Assembly (NCBI RefSeq): GCF_022347545.1 | Contig: NZ_JAKREW010000032.1 | Location: 1-64,000, forward strand | Length of the DNA stretch: 64,000 nucleotides | DNA from: Terribium retamae | GTDB lineage: Bacteria; Pseudomonadota; Alphaproteobacteria; Rhizobiales; Rhizobiaceae | Direction: 5' to 3' | Shown: positions 26,972 through 36,378 of the stretch, one piece after another | How positions within the stretch are numbered: the first letter of the stretch is position 1 | Layout: each line of letters begins with the position of its first letter | Made by a program: the position numbers and the translations under genes | The notes under the pieces: generated by a model | Told to the model about the DNA's origin: nothing | Seen by the model: the letters and a program-made list of their open reading frames with translations, nothing else | Databases searched by the model: none

Positions 26972-28426
26972 TTACCAGGGCAGCGAGAAGGTCTTGACGT
27001 TGGTGTAGGACTTCATCGCCTCGATGACGCCTTCCTTGTAGCCATTGCCGCTGTCCTTGATGCCTCCGAACGGGCTCATCTCGATGCGGTAGCCGGGCAC
27101 TTCCCAGATGTTGACGGTGCCGACCTGCAGCCCGGCAATGTATTTGTGCATGCGGCGGAAATCGTTGGTGCACACGCCCGACGACAGGCCGAAGGCGGTG
27201 GAGTTGGACAGGGCGATCAGGGCATCGTCGTCGTCCGGCGCACGGATGATCGGCACGATCGGCCCGAAGGTCTCTTCCATCACCAGTTCGGAAGCATGCG
27301 GCACGCGGTCGACGACGATCGGCGGCAGCAGCGCACCCCTGCGACCGGGATCGTAGAGCACCTCGGCACCCTGCTCGGCCGCCCTCTGAACCCGCTTCTC
27401 GAACAGCGCTGCGGCCTTCTCGTGCACGACGGTGCCGAGCTGCGTGGCCAGGTCCATGGGGTCGCCGAACACGATCTTCCTGGCGCGTTCCAGCACCATG
27501 GGCACGAAACGGTCGGCCACCTTCTCCTGCACCAGGATGCGCTTCACCGCCGTGCAGCGCTGGCCGGAATTCTTGGTGGCGCCGGCCACCGCCAGATCGG
27601 CGGCCTTGGCGAGATCGTCGTCGGAGAGATCGTTGAGGATGATCAGCGGATCGTTGCCGCCGAGCTCCAGCACCTGGCGCCGGTAGCCGGCTTTCTGGGC
27701 GATCATCTTGCCGACCGGCACGCCGCCGGTGAAGGTGATCAGGTCGATGTTGGGATTGGTGATCATCTCGTCGCCGATGTCCTTCGGCCAGCCGGTGACG
27801 ACCGACAGCATCTGCGGCGGCAGGCCGGCCTCGTAAAGGATGTCGGCCAGCACCAGCGCGGTCATCGGCGTCAGCTCGGTCGGCTTGACGACGACGCAGT
27901 TGTTGGTGGCGATCGCCGGCGCGACCTTATGCGCCACCATGTTGAGCGGGTGGTTGAACGGCGTGATCGCCGAGATCGCCTTCAGCGGCTCTCGCAGCGT
28001 GAAGATCTTGCGCTGCTTGCCGTGCGGGGTGAGGTCGCAGGAGAAGATCTGGCCGTCATCCTGGATCGCCATCTGGCCGGCCAGCGTGAACACGTCGTAG
28101 GCGCGGCCGACCTCGTAGAGCGAATCCTGCTTGGAGATGCCGAGCTCCAGCGTGACGAGATCGGAGATCTCCTCCTTGCGGGCGTTGAGCAGTTCGGCGG
28201 TCTTCAGCAGGATCTTCTGGCGCTCGTATCGCGTCAGCTTCGAGGTGTAGCCGGCAGCGATCTCGAAGGCCTCCTTCGCATGCGCCGCGCCGCCGGCCGG
28301 CACCGTTCCGGCCACCGTGTCGTCCCAGGGATAACGCACCTCGACGACATCGTCGGCATCGACCTTTCGGCCTGCGATGCGCATCGGCTCGTGGCGGACC
28401 TTGATCGACGTTTCTGCCTTGGTCAT
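26972..28426 (-). CDS. phnY: Phosphonoacetaldehyde dehydrogenase PhnY
   Basis: A 484-residue NAD(P)-dependent aldehyde dehydrogenase with the nucleotide motif FTGGVPVGKMIAQKAG, general-base Glu in LELGGNDP and nucleophilic Cys in NSGQRCTAVKR. Between phnA and the PbfA-like gene, it fits PhnY, which oxidises phosphonoacetaldehyde to phosphonoacetate. RBS AGGATAAGG precedes ATG 28426, 11 bases after the phnA stop. Confidence 0.85.
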   Translation of the reverse strand: MTKAETSIKVRHEPMRIAGRKVDADDVVEVRYPWDDTVAGTVPAGGAAHAKEAFEIAAGYTSKLTRYERQKILLKTAELLNARKEEISDLVTLELGISKQDSLYEVGRAYDVFTLAGQMAIQDDGQIFSCDLTPHGKQRKIFTLREPLKAISAITPFNHPLNMVAHKVAPAIATNNCVVVKPTELTPMTALVLADILYEAGLPPQMLSVVTGWPKDIGDEMITNPNIDLITFTGGVPVGKMIAQKAGYRRQVLELGGNDPLIILNDLSDDDLAKAADLAVAGATKNSGQRCTAVKRILVQEKVADRFVPMVLERARKIVFGDPMDLATQLGTVVHEKAAALFEKRVQRAAEQGAEVLYDPGRRGALLPPIVVDRVPHASELVMEETFGPIVPIIRAPDDDDALIALSNSTAFGLSSGVCTNDFRRMHKYIAGLQVGTVNIWEVPGYRIEMSPFGGIKDSGNGYKEGVIEAMKSYTNVKTFSLPW

Positions 28427-28437
28427 GGCCCTTATCC

Positions 28438-29700
28438 TCACTGCGCCGGCTGCGCGGCTGCCATCACCGCGTAGTAAAAGGCATCGAAATTGCGCAACGC
28501 CGGCGCCTCGGGCTGGTTCTTCAGCACGCGGTTGGTGATGAAGGGCACGGCCTGCTCGGTGAGGCCGCCATGCGAGCGCAGGGGCTCGTCGAGCGCCGCA
28601 AGGTCATGGCGGTGTTCCGAAGTGCCGATCGTCTTGTTCTCGCCGGAGACGAGGATGATGTCGCCCATGCGATCTTGAGGCAATTCGAAGCGGGCGCAGC
28701 CTTCCTCGCGGCCGAGCACGACGGTGATGCCCTCGACCTTGGCGAGCCTGGCCATGATGTCGGCGCGATCAGTGCCCTTCGGCAGATAGGCGGTGGCGAA
28801 GGAACCGAGCGCGCCATGATGCACGACATAAGGATCGGTGATCGGCAGGATGACACGGGCAGCATCCTTGCCGAGCCACTCGTCAAGCAGGTCCTGGACA
28901 TAGACCACATCAGGCGTGCCGTCGGCATGGTGCTTCGGCTTCATGCCGTGGTCGGCGGTGACGACGATGGCGGCACCCAGCGCATCGAGTTCGGCGAGAT
29001 AGCGGTCGAACATGGTGTAGAAGTCGTTGGCCTGCTTCACGCCCGGCGCATATTTGTGCTGCACGTAGTCGGTGGTGGTCAGATACATGACGTCCGGCCG
29101 GAATTCCTTGAGCAGCTTGACGCCGGCCGCGAAGACGAATTCCGACAGCTCGGCGGAATAGACTTCCGGCACCGGACGGCCAAGCCAGGCCGACGCATTG
29201 TCGATGCCGTTGGCGGCCTTGGTGGTGGTGTCCGACTTCTCGGAAGAGAAGCAGATCGCGCGGTTGTCGTCATAGGCGAGGCCATGGCCCAGCAGCGCGC
29301 GCAGCTTGTCCTTGGCCGTCACCACCGCCACCTTGGCGCCGGCATCGTAGAAGGCCTTGAAGACGGTGGGCGCACGCAGGAACTTCGGATCGTTCATCAT
29401 CACCTCCTCGCCCGTTTCGGGGTTGTAGAGGTAGTTGCCGCAGATGCCGTGCACCGCAGGCGGGCGGCCGGTGGCGATGGAGAGGTTGTTGGGGTTGGTG
29501 AAGCTCGGGATCACCGAATGAGCGGTGCGCACGGTGCCCCTCTGCTTGATCCGCTCCAGCGCCGGCATCAGCCCGGCCTTGATGGCTTCGTCGAGATAGG
29601 CAGGCTCGCAGCCGTCCAGGCAGATCGCAATCGCCGGCACCCGCGGCCAGGCATAGTCGCGCCCATTGGCGGACACTGTCACCGGAGACATCTGGTTCAT
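28438..29700 (-). CDS. phnA: Phosphonoacetate hydrolase PhnA
   Basis: A 420-residue alkaline-phosphatase-superfamily hydrolase. Metal and nucleophile motifs include CLDGCEPAYLDEAIKAG, the catalytic threonine in PSFTNPNNLS, and TADHGMKPKHH. It cleaves phosphonoacetate to acetate and phosphate, the last step of the PhnW-PhnY-PhnA route known from Sinorhizobium. ATG 29700 is chosen; the longer frame upstream is not protein-like. Confidence 0.88.
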   Translation of the reverse strand: MNQMSPVTVSANGRDYAWPRVPAIAICLDGCEPAYLDEAIKAGLMPALERIKQRGTVRTAHSVIPSFTNPNNLSIATGRPPAVHGICGNYLYNPETGEEVMMNDPKFLRAPTVFKAFYDAGAKVAVVTAKDKLRALLGHGLAYDDNRAICFSSEKSDTTTKAANGIDNASAWLGRPVPEVYSAELSEFVFAAGVKLLKEFRPDVMYLTTTDYVQHKYAPGVKQANDFYTMFDRYLAELDALGAAIVVTADHGMKPKHHADGTPDVVYVQDLLDEWLGKDAARVILPITDPYVVHHGALGSFATAYLPKGTDRADIMARLAKVEGITVVLGREEGCARFELPQDRMGDIILVSGENKTIGTSEHRHDLAALDEPLRSHGGLTEQAVPFITNRVLKNQPEAPALRNFDAFYYAVMAAAQPAQ

Positions 29701-29794
29701 CGGGGTGGTTCCTTGTTGGTTGGAGCAAATCCAGCAAAGTGCGTGGTGGTTGCGTCCGGGATTGCGTAAAGACAGAAAGTTGGAGCGTTTCCGA

Positions 29795-30997
29795 TCAGGC
29801 GGCGAGCTTGGCCCGTTCGGCCAAGGCTGCCTGGGGTGGTGCGGCACTCGCGACGCCCATTTCGGCCAGCGACTGGCGGGCTGCCTCGACGACGCGGCGC
29901 ATGACGTTTTCATCCATCCGCCCGATGCAGCCGACCCGGAAGGAATCGACCACGGTGAGCTTGCCGGGATAGATGATGAAGCCCTTGTCCTTCATCAGCT
30001 CGTAGAAGCGCTCGAACACGAAATTCTTGTCGGCCGGGCAGAAGAAGGTAACGATGATCGGCGACAGCCAGCGGTCGGACAACAGGGTCTCGAAACCGAG
30101 CTGGCGCATGCCCTCGACCATGACGTTGCGGTTCCGCATGTAGCGGGCACCGCGGGCGGCGACACCGCCTTCCGCCTCGTGCATGCGCAGGGCCTCGAGA
30201 AAGGCTGCGACGACATGCGTCGGTGGCGTGAAGCGCCACTGGCCGGTCTTTTCCATCGCGGCCCATTGCGCATGGATGTCGAGCGACAGCGAGTGGCTGT
30301 TGCCCTTGGCCTTTTCCAGTTCGCTCTTCCTGGCGATGACGAAACCGAAGCCCGGCACGCCTTCGATGCATTTGTTGGCCGAGGAGACCATCGCCTCGTA
30401 GCGGATCTTGCCGACTTCCAGCGGGATGGCGCCGAAAGCGCTCATGGAATCGATCAGCAGCTTGCGGCCCCTGGCGTAGGTCGCCTCGGAAATCTCGGCG
30501 ACCGGGTTGAGGATGCCGGAACTCGTCTCGCAATGGATGGCGAGAACATGGGTAATGGCGGGATCGGCGTCGAGCGCCGCGCCGACCTCGTCGCCGCGCG
30601 GCGGCAGGTAGTCGCCCTTGTCGATCAGGGTGAAGGCGCGGCCGAGATATTGCATGGTCTGGGCGGCGCGCAGGCCGTAGGCGCCATTGGCCAGCACCAG
30701 CACCTTGCCGTCCTTCGGCACGAAGGAGCCGAGCATCGCCTCGACGCAGAAGGAGCCGGAGCCCTGGATCGGTACGCAGTCATATTCGGATTTCGTGTCG
30801 CCGATCAGCGCCAGCAGGCGGCGGCGCAGATCCGCCGTCATCGCCCGGAAATCGCCGTCCCACGACCCCCAGTCCTTCAACATCGCCTGCTTGACGGCGT
30901 AGGATGTCGTCAGCGGCCCCGGCGTCAGCAGATAGGGTTCGCCCAGAGCCGGCGGGTCGAAGCCTTCCACGGGCGAAAATTCGGTCTCGGCTCGCAT
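29795..30997 (-). CDS. phnW: 2-aminoethylphosphonate-pyruvate transaminase PhnW
   Basis: A 400-residue class V aminotransferase. Features: YLLTPGPLTTSYAVKQAMLK near the N-terminus, IQGSGSFCVEAML for phosphate binding and the PLP lysine in SSANKCIEGVPGFGFV. It converts AEP plus pyruvate to phosphonoacetaldehyde plus alanine. First gene of the minus-strand operon; GGAGGACA precedes ATG 30997. Confidence 0.9.
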   Translation of the reverse strand: MRAETEFSPVEGFDPPALGEPYLLTPGPLTTSYAVKQAMLKDWGSWDGDFRAMTADLRRRLLALIGDTKSEYDCVPIQGSGSFCVEAMLGSFVPKDGKVLVLANGAYGLRAAQTMQYLGRAFTLIDKGDYLPPRGDEVGAALDADPAITHVLAIHCETSSGILNPVAEISEATYARGRKLLIDSMSAFGAIPLEVGKIRYEAMVSSANKCIEGVPGFGFVIARKSELEKAKGNSHSLSLDIHAQWAAMEKTGQWRFTPPTHVVAAFLEALRMHEAEGGVAARGARYMRNRNVMVEGMRQLGFETLLSDRWLSPIIVTFFCPADKNFVFERFYELMKDKGFIIYPGKLTVVDSFRVGCIGRMDENVMRRVVEAARQSLAEMGVASAAPPQAALAERAKLAA

Positions 30998-31132
30998 CGA
31001 CTGTCCTCCACGGCGCTCAAGGTATTGCGCTTCGACGTGAGGATTGTTGCAGAGAAAGAGCTATCTGAAAAATCGTTATTTTGTATCCGAGCATAAGGTG
31101 AGTTTATGGAATTGGCCAATGCGCTTGACGAG

Positions 31133-31226
31133 ACCCCCACCCCTAACCCCTCCCCTCAAGGGGGAGGGGAACTTGGCATGCGGCAGCTCCCCCTCCCCCT
31201 TGAGGGGAGGGGTTAGGGGTGGGGGT
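31133..31226. repeat. Long inverted repeat of C/G tracts
   Basis: A 38-base arm starting ACCCCCACCCCTAACCCC (31133-31170) is inverted, with one mismatch, at 31189-31226. The loop is about 18 bases and each arm also folds on itself (CCCCTC...GAGGGG). It lies between the Na/phosphate transporter and phnW, both on the minus strand, and looks like a MITE or REP-type element of rhizobia. Confidence 0.85.
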
Positions 31227-31254
31227 TCTCTTCGCTACACTATTGCCACACCCC

Positions 31255-32919
31255 TCAACCCACCCGCAGCAGCCGGCTGCTGGCGAGGTCGCCGGTGCGG
31301 GTCAGCAGCGGGTAGGCGGTGGCGACCAGCAGCGAGTTGATCTCCTTGAAGGCGCGCACGGCTTCCAGATGGATGTCGCTGGTTTCGATGCTTTCGATCT
31401 TGCCCGACTGCAGTCGGCTGAGATGGCGCTCGTGGCTTTCGCGCTGCATGGCGCGGATGTGTTCCTTCTCGGCGACCAGCTGGCGCGCGGAAGCGACGTC
31501 GTTGGAGATCAGCACGTTCAGCGCAAGCTGCATGTTCTCGACCACGCGGGCGTGCATCTCGTCGAGCTCGCGCCAGCCCTCGGCGGAGAACTGCAGCGCC
31601 TTCTCGGCCCGCTCGGCCGCCAGCATCAGCAGGTTCTTGGCGACGATGTCGCCGGCATGTTCGAAATTGATGGCGACGTCGGTGAGCTCGATGCCGCGCC
31701 GCGCTTCGTCCGCCGTCAGCTGACCGCGATTGACCTCGGCGATGTAGAGCTTGATGCCGGTGTGGGTGTCGTTGATCTCATCGTCGATGCCGCGCAGCCC
31801 GGCGATCTGCTCTGGGCTGCCGGCGCGGAACATGTCCATGACCGGCCTGAACATCTGCTCGACCAGTTCGCCCATGCGCAGCAGTTCGCGCGTCGCACTG
31901 GCCAGCGCCAGCGTCGGCGTGGCGATGACCGAGCGGTCGAGCGCGCTGAGCCGTTGGCGGGCGATCTCCGCCTCCCGTTCGCCCTGCGACCCTTGCGTCA
32001 TGCTGGTCGTCAGCCGGGCGACAACCCCGACAAAGGGCAGGCAAAACAGAGCCAGTGCGGCATTGAAGGCGAGGTGGAAATCGACCAGCGCCGTTGCCGG
32101 ATCGAGCCCGCGCAGGACGGCAGGTACGCCGAGGCCCTCGACCGCCACCAGCGCGATGGCGGCAGCAGCCGCGCGAAACAGCAGGTTGCCGAGCGGCAGC
32201 CGCTGCGCCTTCCTGTCCATGGAGCGCGACAGCCAGAAGGCGATCAGCCCGCTGCCTGTATTGGCGCCGAGGATCAGCGGCAGGCCGGCCTCCAGCGGGA
32301 TAACGCCCTGGGCGGCGAAGGCCGAGATCATCAGGATGGCGGCGACGCTGGAGTGGATCAGCCAGGTGAACAGCGCGCCGAGCAGCACCGCCATCATGGC
32401 GTCGCCGGCAAGATAACCCGAGATCACCGGCAGCAGCTCGGCGTGGCGCAGCGGGCCGGTCGCTTCGCCGATGAAGCGCAGCGACAACAGGATGAAGCCG
32501 ATGCCGAGCACCATGCGCCCGGTTTCGCGCAGCCTCTGGCCGGAGAGTTTCAGGTGCATGATGCCGCCGACGGCTAGGCAGACCGGAACCAGCCAGCCGA
32601 GATCGAAGGACAGGATGCGTACCACCAGCGCCGAGCCGAAATCGGCGCCGAGCAGCAGCGCCAGCCCGACCGGCACGGCGAGCAGGCCGCTGGCGACGAA
32701 GCCGCAGGCGATCATCGCCACCGCGGTCGAGCTCTGCAGCATCACCGCCATCGCGGCACCGCCCGTTACGGCGCGGACGGTGCCGCCTTTCGCTTCGCCG
32801 AACAGCCGGCGCAGCAGGCCGGCATAGGCGCGCTCCATGCCGGTGCGCACCATGTGCACGGCATAGAGCAGAAGCAGGGTGGCGCCGGCGAGATGAAGCA
32901 GCAGAAGTGAAAAATGCAT
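31255..32919 (-). CDS. Na/phosphate cotransporter with PhoU-like C-terminal domain
   Basis: A 554-residue NptA/YjbB-type protein. Two PNaS repeats occupy about residues 1-300 (AMAVMLQSSTAVAMIACGFV and LFTWLIHSSVAAILMISAFA carry the QSS/HSS signatures). A PhoU-like helical domain fills about residues 340-554. Such proteins move phosphate across the inner membrane, often outward. Next to a phosphonate operon that frees phosphate, export of the surplus is a plausible role (inference). Confidence 0.85.
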   Translation of the reverse strand: MHFSLLLLHLAGATLLLLYAVHMVRTGMERAYAGLLRRLFGEAKGGTVRAVTGGAAMAVMLQSSTAVAMIACGFVASGLLAVPVGLALLLGADFGSALVVRILSFDLGWLVPVCLAVGGIMHLKLSGQRLRETGRMVLGIGFILLSLRFIGEATGPLRHAELLPVISGYLAGDAMMAVLLGALFTWLIHSSVAAILMISAFAAQGVIPLEAGLPLILGANTGSGLIAFWLSRSMDRKAQRLPLGNLLFRAAAAAIALVAVEGLGVPAVLRGLDPATALVDFHLAFNAALALFCLPFVGVVARLTTSMTQGSQGEREAEIARQRLSALDRSVIATPTLALASATRELLRMGELVEQMFRPVMDMFRAGSPEQIAGLRGIDDEINDTHTGIKLYIAEVNRGQLTADEARRGIELTDVAINFEHAGDIVAKNLLMLAAERAEKALQFSAEGWRELDEMHARVVENMQLALNVLISNDVASARQLVAEKEHIRAMQRESHERHLSRLQSGKIESIETSDIHLEAVRAFKEINSLLVATAYPLLTRTGDLASSRLLRVG

Positions 32920-33018
32920 GGCCGGCTTCCCGTGAGCGAAGAAAGATCGGCCGGGCCTTTACATAAGTCAATTCGTTAGTTTCTATGATTGCATCGTCTG
33001 CATTTATGGAAAGAAGCC

Positions 33019-33885
33019 ATGCGATACGTGCAGTTGCGGGCCTTCCACTATGTCGCCGTCTGCGGTGGTTTCTCGCGCGCGGCCGAGACGCTGTTCCTGA
33101 CCCAGCCGGCGATTTCCGATCAGGTGCGCAAGCTGGAGGAAGAGTATGACGTGCTGCTCTTCAACCGCCACAAGAAGCAGGTGACGCTGACCGCGCAAGG
33201 GGAAAGACTGCTCGAGATCACCCACCGCATGTTCGACAACGAGCAGCAGGCCAACGACCTTTTGTCGGAATCGCGTGCGCTGCGCGCCGGCACGCTGCGC
33301 ATCATTGCCGACGCGGCGCACCATCTGCTGCATGTGCTGGCTGCCTTCCGCGCCAAATATCCCGGCGTGCAGGTGTCGGTGCGGGCCGGCAATACCGAGA
33401 CGGTGATCGCCGGGCTTTATGCCTATGAGGCGGATATGGGCGTGCTGGGCGAGATCCCGGAAAGCTCCGACTTCCAGATCCTGAAGCTCAACTCTTCGCC
33501 GATCATCGCCTTCGTCGCCCACAACCACCCGCTGGCCAGCGCCAAGCGGCTGGCGCTGGCCGACATCGTCTCGCACCCGCTGGTGCTGCGCGAGCGCGGC
33601 TCGAAGACCCGCTTCAAGCTGGAAGCCCTAGCCGCCGAGATGCGCGTCGACCTGAAGCCGGCGATCGAGGCCGAGGGCCGCGAGGCCGTGCGCGAGATCG
33701 TGGCCTCCGGCGCCGGCGTCGGCTTCGTCACCCGCGCCGAATTCGGCTATGACGGCCGCCTGAAGCCGATCCAGATCGATGCGCCGGAAGTGCTGATGGA
33801 CGAAGCCCTGATCTGCCTGCGCGAACGCGCCAGCGGCAAGCTGGTCAAGGCGTTCTGGGACCTGGCGATGAGTTTGCCGGGTTGA
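33019..33885 (+). CDS. LysR-family regulator of the phosphonate operon
   Basis: A 288-residue LysR protein: DNA-binding domain AVCGGFSRAAETLFLTQPAI and a full effector-binding domain. It diverges from the Na/phosphate transporter at the head of the phnW operon, the usual position of LysR activators of AEP catabolism. ATG 33019 gives the family start MRYVQLRAFHYVAV. Confidence 0.8.
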   Translation: MRYVQLRAFHYVAVCGGFSRAAETLFLTQPAISDQVRKLEEEYDVLLFNRHKKQVTLTAQGERLLEITHRMFDNEQQANDLLSESRALRAGTLRIIADAAHHLLHVLAAFRAKYPGVQVSVRAGNTETVIAGLYAYEADMGVLGEIPESSDFQILKLNSSPIIAFVAHNHPLASAKRLALADIVSHPLVLRERGSKTRFKLEALAAEMRVDLKPAIEAEGREAVREIVASGAGVGFVTRAEFGYDGRLKPIQIDAPEVLMDEALICLRERASGKLVKAFWDLAMSLPG

Positions 33886-33988
33886 GGGACATGATGCGTG
33901 TTTGTCCGCTTGAGAGCGGTGAGCCTCGGGCTGCATTCTCATGGGCGAAGCGGAATGAGCGGCGCACGGCAAGGCGGAGGAAAGCGAC

Positions 33989-34162
33989 ATGAGCTTCACG
34001 CTCTTTCTTGCGGTGTTCACGGCCGCGATCTGCGCCGTCGGCATCGCGATCATGGGCAGAATGCCATTTCCCCCGCTTCTGATATGGGCGGGCAGGATGA
34101 TTGTGATCCTGGTCGCCGGCGCAACCATTTATGCCGGATTGCAGGCGCAGTGGGGGCAGTGA
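33989..34162 (+). CDS. 57-residue membrane protein
   Basis: ATG 33989 with GGAGGAAAGCGAC upstream encodes two hydrophobic segments (FLAVFTAAICAVGIAIM; IWAGRMIVILVAGATIYAGL). Strong RBS and clean membrane topology support a real gene. Function unknown. Confidence 0.55.
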   Translation: MSFTLFLAVFTAAICAVGIAIMGRMPFPPLLIWAGRMIVILVAGATIYAGLQAQWGQ

Positions 34163-34283
34163 AGCCGGAGCCACGAGGATTGGGCAGCAAGGTGATGGAA
34201 CGCGGCTTTCTGCTCCTCGATGTGCTTACGTCTGTCTGGCTTCGCCGATATGAAGGGATCTCGCTCGTGAGGACCGCGTCATC

Positions 34284-34574
34284 GTGAAAATGATCGCAGC
34301 CGGGGTCGGCTTGGGCTTGGTGGGGTTCCTCGTCGCGGTCTTCGCAGCGGGCGCCGGACATGGCACGAACATTCCAGGCTTCGTCGTGGTGCCATGGATG
34401 ATGCTGCTGTTGCTGGCCCGCGCCGAGACCCTGATCCTGTTGCTCGCCGCCTGCGTCCAGTTCGTGGTCTACCTCTGGGCAATTCGCTCCAGGCCGATAC
34501 TTGCCTTGCCGATCGGCATAGCGCACTGCGCCGCCGCGGTCTGGGGGATGCACCTCAACGGGATTCTCTTCTGA
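34284..34574 (+). CDS. Small membrane protein
   Basis: A 96-residue protein with three predicted hydrophobic segments (GVGLGLVGFLVAVFAAG, the WMMLLLLARAETLILLLAAC region, and a C-terminal segment). GTG 34284 or ATG 34290 may be the start. No family recognised. Confidence 0.5.
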   Translation: MKMIAAGVGLGLVGFLVAVFAAGAGHGTNIPGFVVVPWMMLLLLARAETLILLLAACVQFVVYLWAIRSRPILALPIGIAHCAAAVWGMHLNGILF

Positions 34575-34611
34575 CGCGAAGCCTCGCGAGAACGCAGCCG
34601 CGACTGTCTGA

Positions 34612-34893
34612 TCAAGCGGACAGCCATTCCTCGGCAGCCCGCATCGCGGCGATTTCCAGTGCTTCGGGGGCCAGTATGCCGACCTTGCTGGCGAAGGCCT
34701 CGAACGCGCTGTGTGCGGCCGAAACGCTGCCGCCGAGGAGAGCCGCGCGAACTGCAGCCAGGGCCGCGGCGTGAGCAAAGCCTCTGGACCCCGACCATTC
34801 GTTCAGAACCTCAAAAGCCGCCTCCACGGATTCCACATCCATAGGGAAACCCAGGCCGACGAAAATGGGAACAGGCCGCGCGAACAGTGTCAT
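34612..34893 (-). CDS. DUF982 family protein (copy 3)
   Basis: A 93-residue DUF982 protein: PVPIFVGLGFPMDVESVEAA start, FEVLNEWSGSRG core and AHSAFEAFASKVGILAPEA end. GAGGTAGCCCC precedes ATG 34893. The C-terminus has an extra helix compared with the other copies. Confidence 0.75.
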   Translation of the reverse strand: MTLFARPVPIFVGLGFPMDVESVEAAFEVLNEWSGSRGFAHAAALAAVRAALLGGSVSAAHSAFEAFASKVGILAPEALEIAAMRAAEEWLSA

Positions 34894-35071
34894 GGGGCTA
34901 CCTCGTTTCTGAGCAATACCGAGATTATCCGGCCCGCCAAGAACGAGCGATCCGACACTTCGTTGCAAATAAGTCATCCCTTCGGAGGAAGGGTATGAAT
35001 GCACTTACGCAAAGGAATGGCCGACCTGCGGCAACCGGATAAACACGCCTGGAGGCCACGGCAGGGAAACG

Positions 35072-35317
35072 TCACCCTTTGTCGCCACCGACAATTGGCT
35101 TGTCGGTCGGACGAGGCGTGAGGCCCGCCTTCCGCGGTCCTTCGATATCACGGTTGGCAACATGGCTCTTGGACGTGTCGCGCGCCTCCGAAGAAGCACC
35201 GCTGGTCTCCGGTGCTGCCGGAGCCTGGCGCTTATCATTGCCAGCGAGATCACGCTTTTCGGTTCGCGTTCCGCCGTCATCAGGCGAGCGGACGGGCGGT
35301 GTGTTGGTGTTCGACAT
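35072..35317 (-). CDS. Small hydrophilic, probably disordered protein
   Basis: An 81-residue protein made almost wholly of polar and charged residues (Lys, Asp, Arg, Ser, Thr, Pro) with no hydrophobic core. AAGGAGACC precedes ATG 35317. Comparable to small stress-associated hydrophilic proteins of rhizobia. Confidence 0.6.
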   Translation of the reverse strand: MSNTNTPPVRSPDDGGTRTEKRDLAGNDKRQAPAAPETSGASSEARDTSKSHVANRDIEGPRKAGLTPRPTDKPIVGGDKG

Positions 35318-35575
35318 AGCAGGTCTCCTTTTCAGCCTAACCGGCTGGTCGGGAGAAGGTTGCAGCAATGAATGCGCCGGGTGGCCACAGCGGATTTTCG
35401 AGCGCGCCGCGATGACAATGCCGTTTGGCGCCTTGTCAGGGCACAACACGCGTCATTCGAGGTAGCCTCGGATAGCCACGCACTGGTGAAGCCGAAGCTC
35501 TACCACCGCGCGGATGATGCTACCCCGACCTATACACCCGGCCTCTGAAGCGGACATCGCCAAGCACATCGAGAA

Positions 35576-35680
35576 GTGAACCAGCGACGCGAGGAAGCGG
35601 AGCGGCAGCGGAAGGCCGCGCTGAAACGGGCGGAGGAAGAGGCGAAGCTCGCCAGGAAGCGCCGGAAGCAGGCGGCTTAG
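35576..35680 (+). pseudogene. Charged coiled-coil tail, probable gene remnant
   Basis: The frame from GTG 35576 gives 34 residues of alternating Arg/Lys/Glu (AERQRKAALKRAEEEAKLAR) ending at TAG. It looks like the C-terminus of a longer Lys/Glu-rich protein whose beginning has been lost; a stop-interrupted frame precedes it. Confidence 0.3.
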
Positions 35681-35940
35681 CTTTCCGGCTTGAGTTCGGT
35701 AACAAGCTCACTCTTCAACGCTTCGGCAATGGCGTCGATGGTTGCGCCGCGATCGATCAGCATCATTGCCTGTATCAAAGTGGTGAAACTCTCAACGTCG
35801 CAACTCCAACTCCAGAGAGAAGACCGCTCGCCGCCGCCAGTCCACCATGTAAATGACAGGTAATCTCGGTTGGTCTCGGGCGTTAACTTTCGCTCGTATG
35901 AAGTATTCTGAACGTTGATCCGGCGAACGCGGATAGTCAT
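35677..35940 (-). CDS. Hypothetical protein
   Basis: An 87-residue protein with three tryptophans close together (FTWWTGGGERSSLWSWSC) and a C-terminal amphipathic helix. ATG 35940 has GGGAG about seven bases upstream. No family recognised. Confidence 0.45.
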   Translation of the reverse strand: MTIRVRRINVQNTSYERKLTPETNRDYLSFTWWTGGGERSSLWSWSCDVESFTTLIQAMMLIDRGATIDAIAEALKSELVTELKPES

Positions 35941-36053
35941 GCCCATTCTCCCAATGCCCGTCATGAGAGCTTCGCCCAAGCGATGGCGGAGGGCAAGATG
36001 GAGGATCTCAACAAGCTATTGGGAGCTGCGAGCCGGCGAAGCTCGCAAGAAAT

Positions 36054-36335
36054 TTAGGTTCCCTCTCGAGAGGCAATGAGATTTTTGGCTAGGCCCAGAA
36101 CGGTGCCGGGATTTTCTCTATGGCACTCCGCCAGCAACCATGCCGACTGCTTATCATGGTCCTTCAGCAACTCGTAACAGTGGTCCAAGATGCGTTGCTC
36201 GTTGTTTTCCCGGGCAGCATTCTTTGCCGCCTCCCTGTAGGCAAAAAACTCCGTTCGTTGGTCGCTGTCTCCTGGAACCCCAGTGTAAAGACACCATAGC
36301 AGAACTTTTTGTGATCTATCAGGATCGCAACCCAT
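36054..36335 (-). CDS. Hypothetical protein
   Basis: A 93-residue, mostly helical protein (AYREAAKNAARENNEQRILD; SAWLLAECHRENPGTVLGLA). GGGGAG precedes ATG 36335. No family recognised. Confidence 0.45.
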   Translation of the reverse strand: MGCDPDRSQKVLLWCLYTGVPGDSDQRTEFFAYREAAKNAARENNEQRILDHCYELLKDHDKQSAWLLAECHRENPGTVLGLAKNLIASREGT

Positions 36336-36378
36336 GCCCCACTCCCCAAGGTTTGAAAACAATCAAAGGTAATCAAAC

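Noticed and set aside
24509..28474. A very long plus-strand open frame opposite the phosphonate genes
   Set aside because: It is the antisense of phnY, the PLP enzyme and the flavoenzyme; its composition (Gln/His/Arg/Asp rich) is the usual shadow of high-GC genes.
33004..33576. Minus-strand frame opposite the LysR gene
   Set aside because: Shadow frame; the plus-strand LysR helix-turn-helix and effector domain explain the region fully.
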